DNA of 60,476 nucleotides, taken from JAMCRM01 sp041685075. GTDB taxonomy: Bacteria; Acidobacteriota; Terriglobia; Bryobacterales; Bryobacteraceae. Positions 52,558 through 60,476 of this stretch are shown here, piece by piece (within the stretch, counting starts at the first letter, position 1; each line of letters opens with the position of its first letter). The translations under genes were made by a program, and so were the position numbers. The DNA is taken from assembly GCA_041685075.1 (NCBI GenBank), contig JAWLGN010000001.1, forward strand, positions 1 to 60,476. Direction: 5' to 3'. A model generated the notes under the pieces. It searched no databases. It saw only the letters and a program-made list of their open reading frames with translations, and had not been told where the DNA came from.

Positions 52558-53607
52558 ATGAAAAGGCGCGCGCTGCTTCTGCTCCTGGCTGCAACTTCCG
52601 GTTTCAGCGCCGCCGGCGATCTGCCGGTGCGCGGCATTCACTTCATGGCGCCCCGGCCCGCCGAGGTGCCGGCGGCAGTTCGGCTCTTCTCCGAGACTTT
52701 GCCCAGGCACGGCATCAACGTGGTGGTGCTGGAGGTGAACTACAACTACCGCTACAGCAAACGGCCGGAGGTGGCCGAACCCAACGGCCTGTCGCGCGAT
52801 GACGCGGCCCGACTCGCCGCGGCGTGCCGCAAGGCCGGCATCCGCCTGATCCCCATGATCAACCTGCTGGGCCACCAGTCGTGGGCGAAGAACACTCACG
52901 CGCTGCTGCGGTCCCACCCCGAGTTCGACGAGACTCCCGGTCTCTATCCCGGCAACGAAGGCATCTATTGCCGCTCCTACTGTCCCCGGCACCCCAAGGT
53001 TCACGAGGTGGTCTTCGATCTCATCGACGAACTCGTGGAGGCATTCCAGGCCGATGCCTTCCACGCCGGCATGGACGAGGTCTTCCTCATCGGCGAGGAC
53101 GCCTGCCCGCGCTGCCGCGGCAGGAGCAAGGCCGACCTGTTCGCCGGCGAAGTCCGCGCCGTGCACGCCCACCTGGCGAAATCCGGGCTCCAGATGTGGA
53201 TGTGGGGCGACCGCCTGATCGACGGCGAAACCACCGGCATAGGCCGCTGGGAAGCCAGCACCGATTTCACTCACCAGGCCATCCGGCAGATTCCCCGCGA
53301 TATCGTCATCTCGGACTGGCACTACGAAAAACCGCACCCGACCGCCGCGTGGTTCGCCATTGAGGGTTTCCCGGTGGTCTCCTGTCCCTGGCGCAAACCT
53401 GAAGTGGCCCTGGGACAACTGGAATTGATGCGGGCCGTCCGCGCCGGCGCAAGCAAGCAGGTGGCCGCGCGTATGCTGGGCATGATGCAGACTACCTGGG
53501 GCAGTTTCGGCAACTTCCTGAAGGCCTACAACGGGGAGCCGGACGCGCCGGCCAACATGCTGGAAGTGGTGACCTGCCTGAGGAAGCTGTTCCCCGTCAC
53601 CCCTTGA
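52558..53607 (+). CDS. Exported GH20-like beta-N-acetylhexosaminidase-type protein
   Basis: About 349 aa starting at 52558 (or 52552). A signal peptide (ALLLLLAATSGFSAAG) precedes a TIM barrel. FHAGMDEVFLIGEDACPRC resembles the GH20 HxGxDE catalytic motif, with the acid Glu after Asp. Trp-rich strands (MWMWGDR, ISDWHY) line the pocket. The N-terminal GH20 helper domain is absent and the protein is short, so hydrolase activity is uncertain. The tail overlaps the convergent rtcB end by 11 bases. Confidence 0.75.
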   Translation: MKRRALLLLLAATSGFSAAGDLPVRGIHFMAPRPAEVPAAVRLFSETLPRHGINVVVLEVNYNYRYSKRPEVAEPNGLSRDDAARLAAACRKAGIRLIPMINLLGHQSWAKNTHALLRSHPEFDETPGLYPGNEGIYCRSYCPRHPKVHEVVFDLIDELVEAFQADAFHAGMDEVFLIGEDACPRCRGRSKADLFAGEVRAVHAHLAKSGLQMWMWGDRLIDGETTGIGRWEASTDFTHQAIRQIPRDIVISDWHYEKPHPTAAWFAIEGFPVVSCPWRKPEVALGQLELMRAVRAGASKQVAARMLGMMQTTWGSFGNFLKAYNGEPDAPANMLEVVTCLRKLFPVTP

Positions 53608-55042
53608 TGACGCCCATGGGCCGCAGGCGCGCCACCTTGCGCGCCAGGCCGGCCCGGTGCACCACTTCGATCACCTCGTCGACATCCTTGTAGGCCTCGG
53701 GCAGCTCCTCGAGGATGCCGTCCCGGGTTTCGCTGCGCACCAGGATTCCGGCCTCTTCCAGCTTGCGGGTTTCCGTGCGCGCGTCGCGGCCGCGGCGGAC
53801 GGCGGTGCGGGACAACAGCCGCCCGGCGCCGTGGCAGACGCTGCCGAAGGTCTCCTCCATGGCGCCCTGCGCGCCGGCCAGTACCCAGGAGGCCGTTCCC
53901 ATGCTGCCGGGAACGAAAACAGGCTGGCCCACCTCGCGATACTCGGCGGGCATTTCGCGGTGGCCCGGAGGAAAGGCGCGGGTGGCGCCCTTGCGGTGCA
54001 CCACCACCTCGCGCCGGCGGCCTTCCACTTCGTAGCGCTCGCGCTTGGCGATGTTGTGGCAGACGTCGTAAATGAGGCTGAGCCGCGCGCCGTCTCCGAA
54101 AATGCGCCGCACGGCGCCGCGGAGGAAGTGCATGATGGCCTGCCGGTTGGCCCAGGCGAAGTTGGCCGCCGCCGCCATGGCCCCCAGGTAGGAGCGGCCC
54201 TCCGGCGAGCGGATGGGCGCGCAGGCAAGCTGCCGGTCGGGCAGCCGGATGCCGTAGTGGGGCATCACCTGGTTCATGATCGCCACGTAGTCGGTACAGA
54301 CCTGGTGCCCCAGGCCGCGGGAGCCGGAATGGATCAGCACCACGACCTGTCCCTCGTGAAGCCCGAAAGCCCCCGCCACGCGCTCGTCGTAGATCCCTTC
54401 CACGTACTGGATTTCGAGGAAGTGATTGCCGCTGCCCAGCGTGCCGAGTTGCGGCAGGCCGCGCTGCTTGGCGCGATCGGAGACGGCCGCGGGGTCGGCT
54501 TCTTCCAGCGCCCCGCCGGCTTCGGCGAAATGCGCATCGTGCTCCTCGCCGTAGCCGTTCTCCACCATCCAGACCGCCCCGCGCTCCAGCACGCGGTCCA
54601 GTTGCTTCCGATCGATCTTGATGAAGCCCGATCCGCCCGTACCGGCGGGCACGTCGCGAAAGACCTGGTTCACCAGCTCCTGCAGGCGCGGCCGCACGTC
54701 CGGCTCTTCCAGGTTGGTGCGGACCAGCCGCACCCCGCAGTTGATGTCGAACCCCACGCCGCCCGGCGAGATCACCCCGCCTTCGTTTTCGTCCATGGCC
54801 GCCACGCCGCCGATGGGGAAGCCGTAGCCCTGGTGGATGTCGGGCATCGCCAGGCTCGGCCCCACGATGCCCGGAAGCGTGGCTACGTTCATGGCCTGTT
54901 CGAGCGAAAGGTCGCGGCGGATCTGCTCCATCAGAGGCGCGCTCGCGTAGACCATCACGTGGGTGCGCATACCGCGGCTTTCGTCGCGCGGGATGCGGTA
55001 GCGATACTCGTCGATACGTTCCAGGAGAATTTCGGCCGTCAT
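53597..55042 (-). CDS. rtcB: RNA ligase RtcB
   Basis: 481 aa starting at the ATG at 55042, four bases after the archease stop. Mn-binding Cys in GGVGFDINCGVRL, GSGNHFLEIQ, HSGSRGLGHQ, SLIYDVCHNIA and the guanylylated-His motif SVCHGAGRLLSR are present. RtcB joins 2',3'-cyclic phosphate to 5'-OH RNA ends. Archease, next door, speeds its turnover. Confidence 0.96.
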   Translation of the reverse strand: MTAEILLERIDEYRYRIPRDESRGMRTHVMVYASAPLMEQIRRDLSLEQAMNVATLPGIVGPSLAMPDIHQGYGFPIGGVAAMDENEGGVISPGGVGFDINCGVRLVRTNLEEPDVRPRLQELVNQVFRDVPAGTGGSGFIKIDRKQLDRVLERGAVWMVENGYGEEHDAHFAEAGGALEEADPAAVSDRAKQRGLPQLGTLGSGNHFLEIQYVEGIYDERVAGAFGLHEGQVVVLIHSGSRGLGHQVCTDYVAIMNQVMPHYGIRLPDRQLACAPIRSPEGRSYLGAMAAAANFAWANRQAIMHFLRGAVRRIFGDGARLSLIYDVCHNIAKRERYEVEGRRREVVVHRKGATRAFPPGHREMPAEYREVGQPVFVPGSMGTASWVLAGAQGAMEETFGSVCHGAGRLLSRTAVRRGRDARTETRKLEEAGILVRSETRDGILEELPEAYKDVDEVIEVVHRAGLARKVARLRPMGVIKG

Positions 55043-55046
55043 GGCG

Positions 55047-55565
55047 TCAGATATCCAGGTAGACTTGGGCCACCCACCCTGCGGGCGTTTCTTCAACCTT
55101 CAACTGGTGCCAGGTGACGGCCTTTACGTCCAGTAGGGCGGGGTGGCGCTTCGGGTCGCGGGGTTCTCCCAAGGCGGTGGCGGCAATGGCGTGCGGCGTG
55201 ATCGAGTGTACGCGGAAGTGGTTCACCGCCACGCCCCGACCGTCGTACAGGTAGAGCACCTCGCTCAGCCACGCCACCAGCAGGGATTCGTAGTCGGATC
55301 CTTCGGCCGAGAGTTCGTATTCCTGACGGGGCTCCGTCTGATCGAGCACCGCGGCGATGGACAGCATCGCCATCGCCGCGTTGCCGAACAGTTCCGCCGG
55401 CGTGTTGCCGAAGGTGCGAAAGCCGATATCGGCGGGATGTTCCAGCAGTTCGAACTGGAATTCGGCGGAACGCCGGTCTAGCCGACGGCCTTCCAGGTGC
55501 GCTCCTTGCCGCTGTAGATGGCCTCCCGGGCCATAATCGCCGTCAAAGTGCTTTCCACCGCCCAT
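55047..55565 (-). CDS. Archease
   Basis: The conserved archease core begins at LLEHPADIGFRTFGNT (near 55455) and runs through AELFGNAAMAML, YESLLVAWLSEVLYLYD and KAVTWHQLKVEE to the end. Archease activates RtcB. No ATG, GTG or TTG exists just before the core. The first in-frame ATG is 55565, which would give a product about 30 aa longer whose start lies inside the upstream oxidoreductase gene. A non-standard start such as CTG is possible. The 3' boundary is secure, the start is not. Confidence 0.75.
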   Translation of the reverse strand: MGGGKHFDGDYGPGGHLQRQGAHLEGRRLDRRSAEFQFELLEHPADIGFRTFGNTPAELFGNAAMAMLSIAAVLDQTEPRQEYELSAEGSDYESLLVAWLSEVLYLYDGRGVAVNHFRVHSITPHAIAATALGEPRDPKRHPALLDVKAVTWHQLKVEETPAGWVAQVYLDI

Positions 55566-56590
55566 GGAGCGCTGTTTTCGACCTGGCCCGTGCGCGCGCC
55601 CGCGATGAACTCGTTCACCGCGTCTTCGGTGATGTCGTATCTGGTCGCCACGCGAACCGGCTGTTTCCCATTGTAGAGTGTGTAGCCCTGGCGGGAAGTG
55701 GTGATGGACCCCTTCTCGCACAGGAACGTCTCGGAGACGTCCCGGAAGCCACCGGCGGAGAACTGGTTGGCGCTGTAAGAGAACACCAGGCCGTCGGGGA
55801 AGGTGAACGTGACCGCCAAATTGTCCAAAATGTTGCCGATGTCCTTGCGCACGGCGCGCCCGCCGTAGCCGGAGACCTTCACCGGGTGGGAGCCTGTGAA
55901 CCAGTTCACCACGTCCAGGTTATGGCAGTCCTGCTCGACGATGATGTCGCCGCCCAGTTCGCGGTAGAAGAGCCAGTTGCGCATCTTCTCTTCGCTGGAG
56001 GGGTGGCCCTTGCGGACCGGCAGGCCGCCGCCCAGCCAAGCGGCGCGCACCATCTTGATGGCGCCCAGCTCGCCGGACTTGACGATCTCGTAGGCCTTCC
56101 GGTAATCCTTGCCGTAGCGCTGCTGGTAATCCATGCTGATGCGCTTGGTGGGGTCGGCCTTCTTCGACGCGGCCAGCACCCGCTTGCATCCGGCCGGATC
56201 CACCGCGGCGGGTTTTTCCATGAAGATGTGCTTGCGGGCTTTGACGGCCGCTTCGAAGTGCTCCGGGTGGAGATAGGGCGGGGTGGCGATGTAGACGGCA
56301 TCCACGTCGCTGGCCAGGAGTTCCTGGTAGTTCTTGAAGCGGCGTGCACCGGAGAATTTCTCAGCGGCGGCGTCGAGCTGGTCGTCGTAGATATCGCAGA
56401 TGGCGGCGATCCTGGCGTGCTCGTTGCGAGCGAAGATGCCGCTGATGGCGACGCCGCGCCGGCCGCTGCCGATCAACCCGACCGACAGCGCGGAGTTGGC
56501 CTGGGATCCGCGCACCGCCTCCGGTTTCACGATGGCGATGCCAAGGGTTGCGGCCGCAACAAAGTCGCGGCGTGTGCTGTTGGCGCTCAT
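55478..56590 (-). CDS. Tat-exported Gfo/Idh/MocA-family oxidoreductase
   Basis: A 370-aa protein with a Tat signal (STRRDFVAAATLG). Rossmann motif VGLIGSGRRG near residue 37, EKPAAVDPAGC, the conserved DYQQRY region and a C-terminal alpha/beta domain with DCHNLDVVNWFTG follow. It is an NAD(P)-dependent sugar or inositol dehydrogenase family member. Export of such enzymes is frequent in Acidobacteriota and Planctomycetota. Its end overlaps the possible archease start. Confidence 0.9.
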   Translation of the reverse strand: MSANSTRRDFVAAATLGIAIVKPEAVRGSQANSALSVGLIGSGRRGVAISGIFARNEHARIAAICDIYDDQLDAAAEKFSGARRFKNYQELLASDVDAVYIATPPYLHPEHFEAAVKARKHIFMEKPAAVDPAGCKRVLAASKKADPTKRISMDYQQRYGKDYRKAYEIVKSGELGAIKMVRAAWLGGGLPVRKGHPSSEEKMRNWLFYRELGGDIIVEQDCHNLDVVNWFTGSHPVKVSGYGGRAVRKDIGNILDNLAVTFTFPDGLVFSYSANQFSAGGFRDVSETFLCEKGSITTSRQGYTLYNGKQPVRVATRYDITEDAVNEFIAGARTGQVENSAPWAVESTLTAIMAREAIYSGKERTWKAVG

Positions 56591-56744
56591 AGCTCTCCTC
56601 TGTGGAATTTCCCCTCCAGTTTACCGCGCGCCACTCGGGCCCGCAGCCGGCCTTCAGGAAGGCCTGCCGGGTGGGCGGTTTTGGGGTTGCCGCCAACCAG
56701 AGGGCCGCCCTCGAGCGGCACCGTGTACTACACTGGGAATTCCT

Positions 56745-57581
56745 ATGGGTTACTCATTCCGCCATGCCATGTGCAACGAGGCTTTCGATAAGCGGCCCTT
56801 CGCCGAGGCCTGCAAGGCCATTCGTCGGGCCGGCTACACGGGCATCGAAATCGCTCCCTTCACCCTGGCGGAGGACCCCGCCACCATCTCTCCCGCCCAG
56901 CGGCGCGAGTACCGCTCCATCATGGAAGGCGAGGGCCTGACCTTCGCCGGCCTGCACTGGCTGATGGTGACTCCCAAAGGACTGCACGTCACCACGCCGG
57001 ACAAGGCCCTGCGCGAACGGAGCTGGAAGCATATCCGCAACTTGATCGACCTCTGCGCCGATCTGGGGCCGGACGGCGTGATGATCTTCGGCTCTCCCAA
57101 GCAGCGCGAGACCACCGGCGGGCTCAGCCGCGAAGAGGCCACCCGCAACTTCACCGAGGGTCTGGCCGGGGTGGCGCCGCATGCCGGCGAACGCGGCGTG
57201 ACGGTCCTGATCGAAGCGCTGCCGGCCGGCCAATGCGACGTGGTCCTCACGCTCGACGAGGCCGCCTCGCTCGTCCGCCAGATCAACCATCCCGCCATCC
57301 AGACCATGTTCGACACGCACAACGCGGTGGACGAAACCGAGCCGCACGAGTGCCTCGTGGACCGGCACTTCGACCTCATCCGCCACGTGCACGTCAACGA
57401 GATGGACGGCCGCCACTGCGGAACCGGCAACTACGATTTCAAGCCGGTGCTTCGCGTGCTGCGGCGCCGCAACTACACGGGATGGATCTCGCTCGAGGCA
57501 TTCGACTTCACCCCCGGCGCGGAGATCATCGCCAACGAATCGCTGCGCTACCTGGAATCGGAAATCGCTCAACTCGACTGA
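56745..57581 (+). CDS. Sugar-phosphate isomerase/epimerase TIM barrel
   Basis: 278 aa starting at the ATG at 56745. AP-endonuclease-2-like barrel: GYTGIEIAPFTL, FAGLHWLM, VLIEALP, TMFDTHNAVDE, HVHVNEMDGRHCG and WISLEAFDF. The metal-site Glu, Asp, His and Glu are present. No signal peptide, unlike the Tat paralogue at 40560. It is followed six bases on by an epimerase gene, so the three genes here may form one operon. Confidence 0.87.
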   Translation: MGYSFRHAMCNEAFDKRPFAEACKAIRRAGYTGIEIAPFTLAEDPATISPAQRREYRSIMEGEGLTFAGLHWLMVTPKGLHVTTPDKALRERSWKHIRNLIDLCADLGPDGVMIFGSPKQRETTGGLSREEATRNFTEGLAGVAPHAGERGVTVLIEALPAGQCDVVLTLDEAASLVRQINHPAIQTMFDTHNAVDETEPHECLVDRHFDLIRHVHVNEMDGRHCGTGNYDFKPVLRVLRRRNYTGWISLEAFDFTPGAEIIANESLRYLESEIAQLD

Positions 57582-57587
57582 CAACCT

Positions 57588-58531
<944 letters not shown>

Positions 58532-58535
<4 letters not shown>

Positions 58536-60052
58536 AGACTGCCGTAGACCATTTCATCGCCGCGCTCCAGGCCCACGGCGTCTCCTGGATGGCCACTCTT
58601 TGCGGCCACGGCCTGGACCCCCTGTTCCACGCCGCCAGGAAGGCCGGCATGCGCCTGGTGGATGCGCGCAACGAGCAGACCGCCGGCTACATGGCGGAGG
58701 CCTACGGAAAGCTCACCCGTACCCCCGGCGTGTGCGCGGTTTCGAGCGGCGTGGCCCACGTCAACGCGCTGAGCGGCGTGGCCAACGCCTGGTTCGACGG
58801 CGCCCCCATGCTGCTCATCAGCGGCGCGGGGGACCTGGCGACCGCCGGGATGGGCCACTTCCAGGACATGGACCAGCCGGCCGTGGCGCGCCCCCTCACC
58901 AGGTTTTCCCGCACCATCGACGTGCCGGAGCGGGCGGTCGAAATTCTGGAGGATGCCCTGATGGCCGCCGCCGCGCCGTCGCCCGGCCCCGTGCATCTGA
59001 CCTTCCCCATGGACGTGCAGCGCTCCCCGGTGAAGCAACCCGTGCGCCGTCCCCCGGTGGGGTGGTCCGCCTGGCCTCTCCGGACCGACGACGAGGTGCA
59101 CCTGGCGCGTTATGAACGCCCCCTCATCGTGGCCGGCAGCGGCGTCTGGTACTCCGGCGAAGGCGCCGAACTGGTGCGCTTTTCCGAGCAGTTCGCCATC
59201 CCCATCGTGGTGCCCATCTGGGACCGCGGCGTGGTGAACCGGCCCGTCGCCACGTTTATGGGGGTGGTGGGGGCAGCCAGCGGCGGCCCGGGCCTGTTAG
59301 GCCACGCCGATTGCATCCTGATGGCCGGCGCCGTACCGGACTACCGCGTGGGCTTCCTGCAACCCGGCCGCATCCGCGAGGACGCCCGCGTGGTCTGGGG
59401 CTGGAAAGCCGCCTGGGGCGGGGAGCCGCACACCCTGTGGCTGAAGCAGGCCGCCAAATTGCGCGACGAGTTCCGCGCCGGCATCGAAGGCCTCGCCGCC
59501 CGGCAGGCGCAGGCCGGAACCCACGCCCTGCACATCGTCAACGCCCTGCGGGATGTGATGGACGAGAATACCGTGCTGCTCATCGACGGCGGCAGCATCG
59601 GGCAGTGGACACACCAGTTGCTCACCGACCGCTATCCCGACCACTGGCTCACCTGCGGGCGCAGCGGCGTGGTGGGGTGGGGTATCGGCGGCGCCATGGG
59701 CGCGCGCATGGCTTACCCGGACCGCCCCGTCATTCTCCTCTCCGGCGATGGATCGTTCACCTTCACGGTGGCGGAACTGGAGTGCGCCGTGCGCCAGAAG
59801 CTGCACTTCGTCGCCATCGTGGCCGATGATCAGGGATGGGGCATCACCCGAACGGGCCACCTGCGGCAGTTCGGCGAGGCCATCTCGAGCGGCCTGGGGT
59901 CGATCGATTTCTGCCGCCTGGCGGAGGCGTTGGGCGCGCGCAGCGTGCGGGCGGCCGCGCCCGGCGAGATCACGCCCGCCCTCGAGCACGCCCTGGCCGA
60001 GCCGGCCGTGACCGTCATCCACGTCCCCATCGTCGGCGGTTATCCCGCCTGA
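58532..60052 (+). CDS. Thiamine diphosphate-dependent enzyme, acetolactate-synthase-like
   Basis: 506 aa with the three ALS-like domains. The N-terminal PYR domain has the cofactor-activating Glu in RNEQTAGYMAEAYG (about residue 48). A central domain (about 190-330) is followed by the C-terminal PP domain with GDGSFTFTVAELECAV, ending VADDQGWG. The usual NN after GDG is replaced, but the fold is clear. The reaction (decarboxylase, ligase or carbonyl synthase) is unknown. The upstream overlap with an epimerase suggests a sugar-derived substrate. Confidence 0.88.
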
Positions 60053-60061
60053 CGCGGCGGC

Positions 60062-60476
60062 TCAGGCGAGCTTGGCGTCGAGCGTAATCTCGGCTTTCAA
60101 CAGCTTCGAGATGGGGCAGCCTGCCTTGGCGTTTTCGGCGGCGGTCTTGAATTTCTCCGGGTCCGCGCCGGGGATGCGCGCCGTCAGATCCAGATGGCTC
60201 TTGGTGACGGCCCAGCCGCCGTCGCTCTTTTCCATGGTCACGGTGGCGGTCACATCCAGGCGCTCCGGCGTGATGCCAGCGCCTTCCAGTTGGGCCGACA
60301 GCGCCATCGCGAAGCACCCGGCGTGCGCCGCGGCCACCAGTTCCTCGGGGTTGGTGCCGGGCGCGTCCTCGAAGCGCATCCTGAAGGAATACGGTGTCTC
60401 TTTCAGTGTTCCGCTGGCGGTGTTCAGCGTGCCGGTTCCGTTCTTGAGGCCACCCTGCCAGATGGCCGAAGCTTTT
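60062..60476 (-). CDS. OsmC-family peroxiredoxin, 5' end beyond window
   Basis: The frame is open to the window edge (reading KASAIWQGG...GTL...). The C-terminal 138 aa include RFEDAPGTNPEELVAAAHAGCFAM (first redox Cys) and NAKAGCPISKLL (second Cys), the OsmC pair that reduces organic hydroperoxides. Only the first few residues are missing. It converges with the TPP gene. Confidence 0.92.
   Translation of the reverse strand, partial: KASAIWQGGLKNGTGTLNTASGTLKETPYSFRMRFEDAPGTNPEELVAAAHAGCFAMALSAQLEGAGITPERLDVTATVTMEKSDGGWAVTKSHLDLTARIPGADPEKFKTAAENAKAGCPISKLLKAEITLDAKLA

Overview
The window looks like a high-GC chromosome fragment from an Acidobacteriota bacterium, most likely the Solibacter/Bryobacter group. 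This is inferred from the style of the genes and not from any search. Clues are the many Tat-signal enzymes (sugar-phosphate isomerase, Gfo/Idh/MocA oxidoreductase, even an aminotransferase), the DUF4097/LiaF-like envelope proteins, YCF48-type propellers, small families I associate with that group (the 101-aa and 79-aa proteins), and an H-protein-like/FeS/NrfD gene set. I saw no tRNA, rRNA, CRISPR array, transposase or phage gene. It reads as ordinary chromosome with many short operons and frequent 4-bp ATGA/GTGA overlaps.

Layout. 0-1.4 kb: a truncated SDR gene and a frameshifted TPR gene. 1.6-6 kb (minus): a 101-aa exported protein, an exported PDZ-like protein, then pyrR-pyrB-pyrC. 6-9.2 kb: an orphan HlyD adaptor, a YCF48-type propeller and a small CxxC protein. 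9.2-13.6 kb: homoserine dehydrogenase, an exported methyltransferase, a DUF350 protein and a 728-aa exported TIM-barrel-like protein. 13.7-14.7 kb: a ureide-permease-like transporter. 15.0-21.3 kb: the most interesting block. It holds a membrane-anchored H-protein-like protein, a four-cluster ferredoxin, an NrfD/HybB membrane subunit, a histidine kinase with two periplasmic heme c motifs, a sigma-54 response regulator and an archaemetzincin. A -24/-12 promoter candidate and an upstream palindrome precede the block.

21.4-25.4 kb: metX-metW, a Tat-signal DegT-type aminotransferase and a secreted GDPD. 25.4-31.0 kb (minus): a 1058-aa protein of unknown function with two hairpins in its leader, rpoD and nrdR. 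31.0-45.7 kb: a UPF0104-type membrane protein and two separate sigma/anti-sigma/DUF4097 modules (32.2-35.7 and 42.1-45.7 kb). Between these lie an MFS exporter, an outer-membrane barrel, a HAD phosphatase, a YflT-like stress protein, a Tat TIM-barrel isomerase and a PGPGW-hotdog thioesterase fusion.

45.7-49.5 kb (minus): alkaline phosphatase plus beta-propeller phytase (organic phosphate scavenging) and a TIM-barrel glycosidase-like protein. 49.8-52.4 kb (minus): purC-cvpA-fis-like, then gph and a YjzC-like protein. 52.6-60.5 kb: a GH20-like protein, RtcB with archease, a Tat Gfo/Idh/MocA protein, an isomerase/epimerase/TPP-enzyme run and a partial OsmC.

How the parts work together. The 15-21 kb block looks like a self-contained quinone-linked electron-transfer unit. 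Its heme-bearing two-component system probably senses redox state or a gas ligand and drives its own sigma-54 promoter. The two sigma/anti-sigma operons look like envelope-stress circuits whose outputs are LiaF/DUF4097/PDZ surface proteins.
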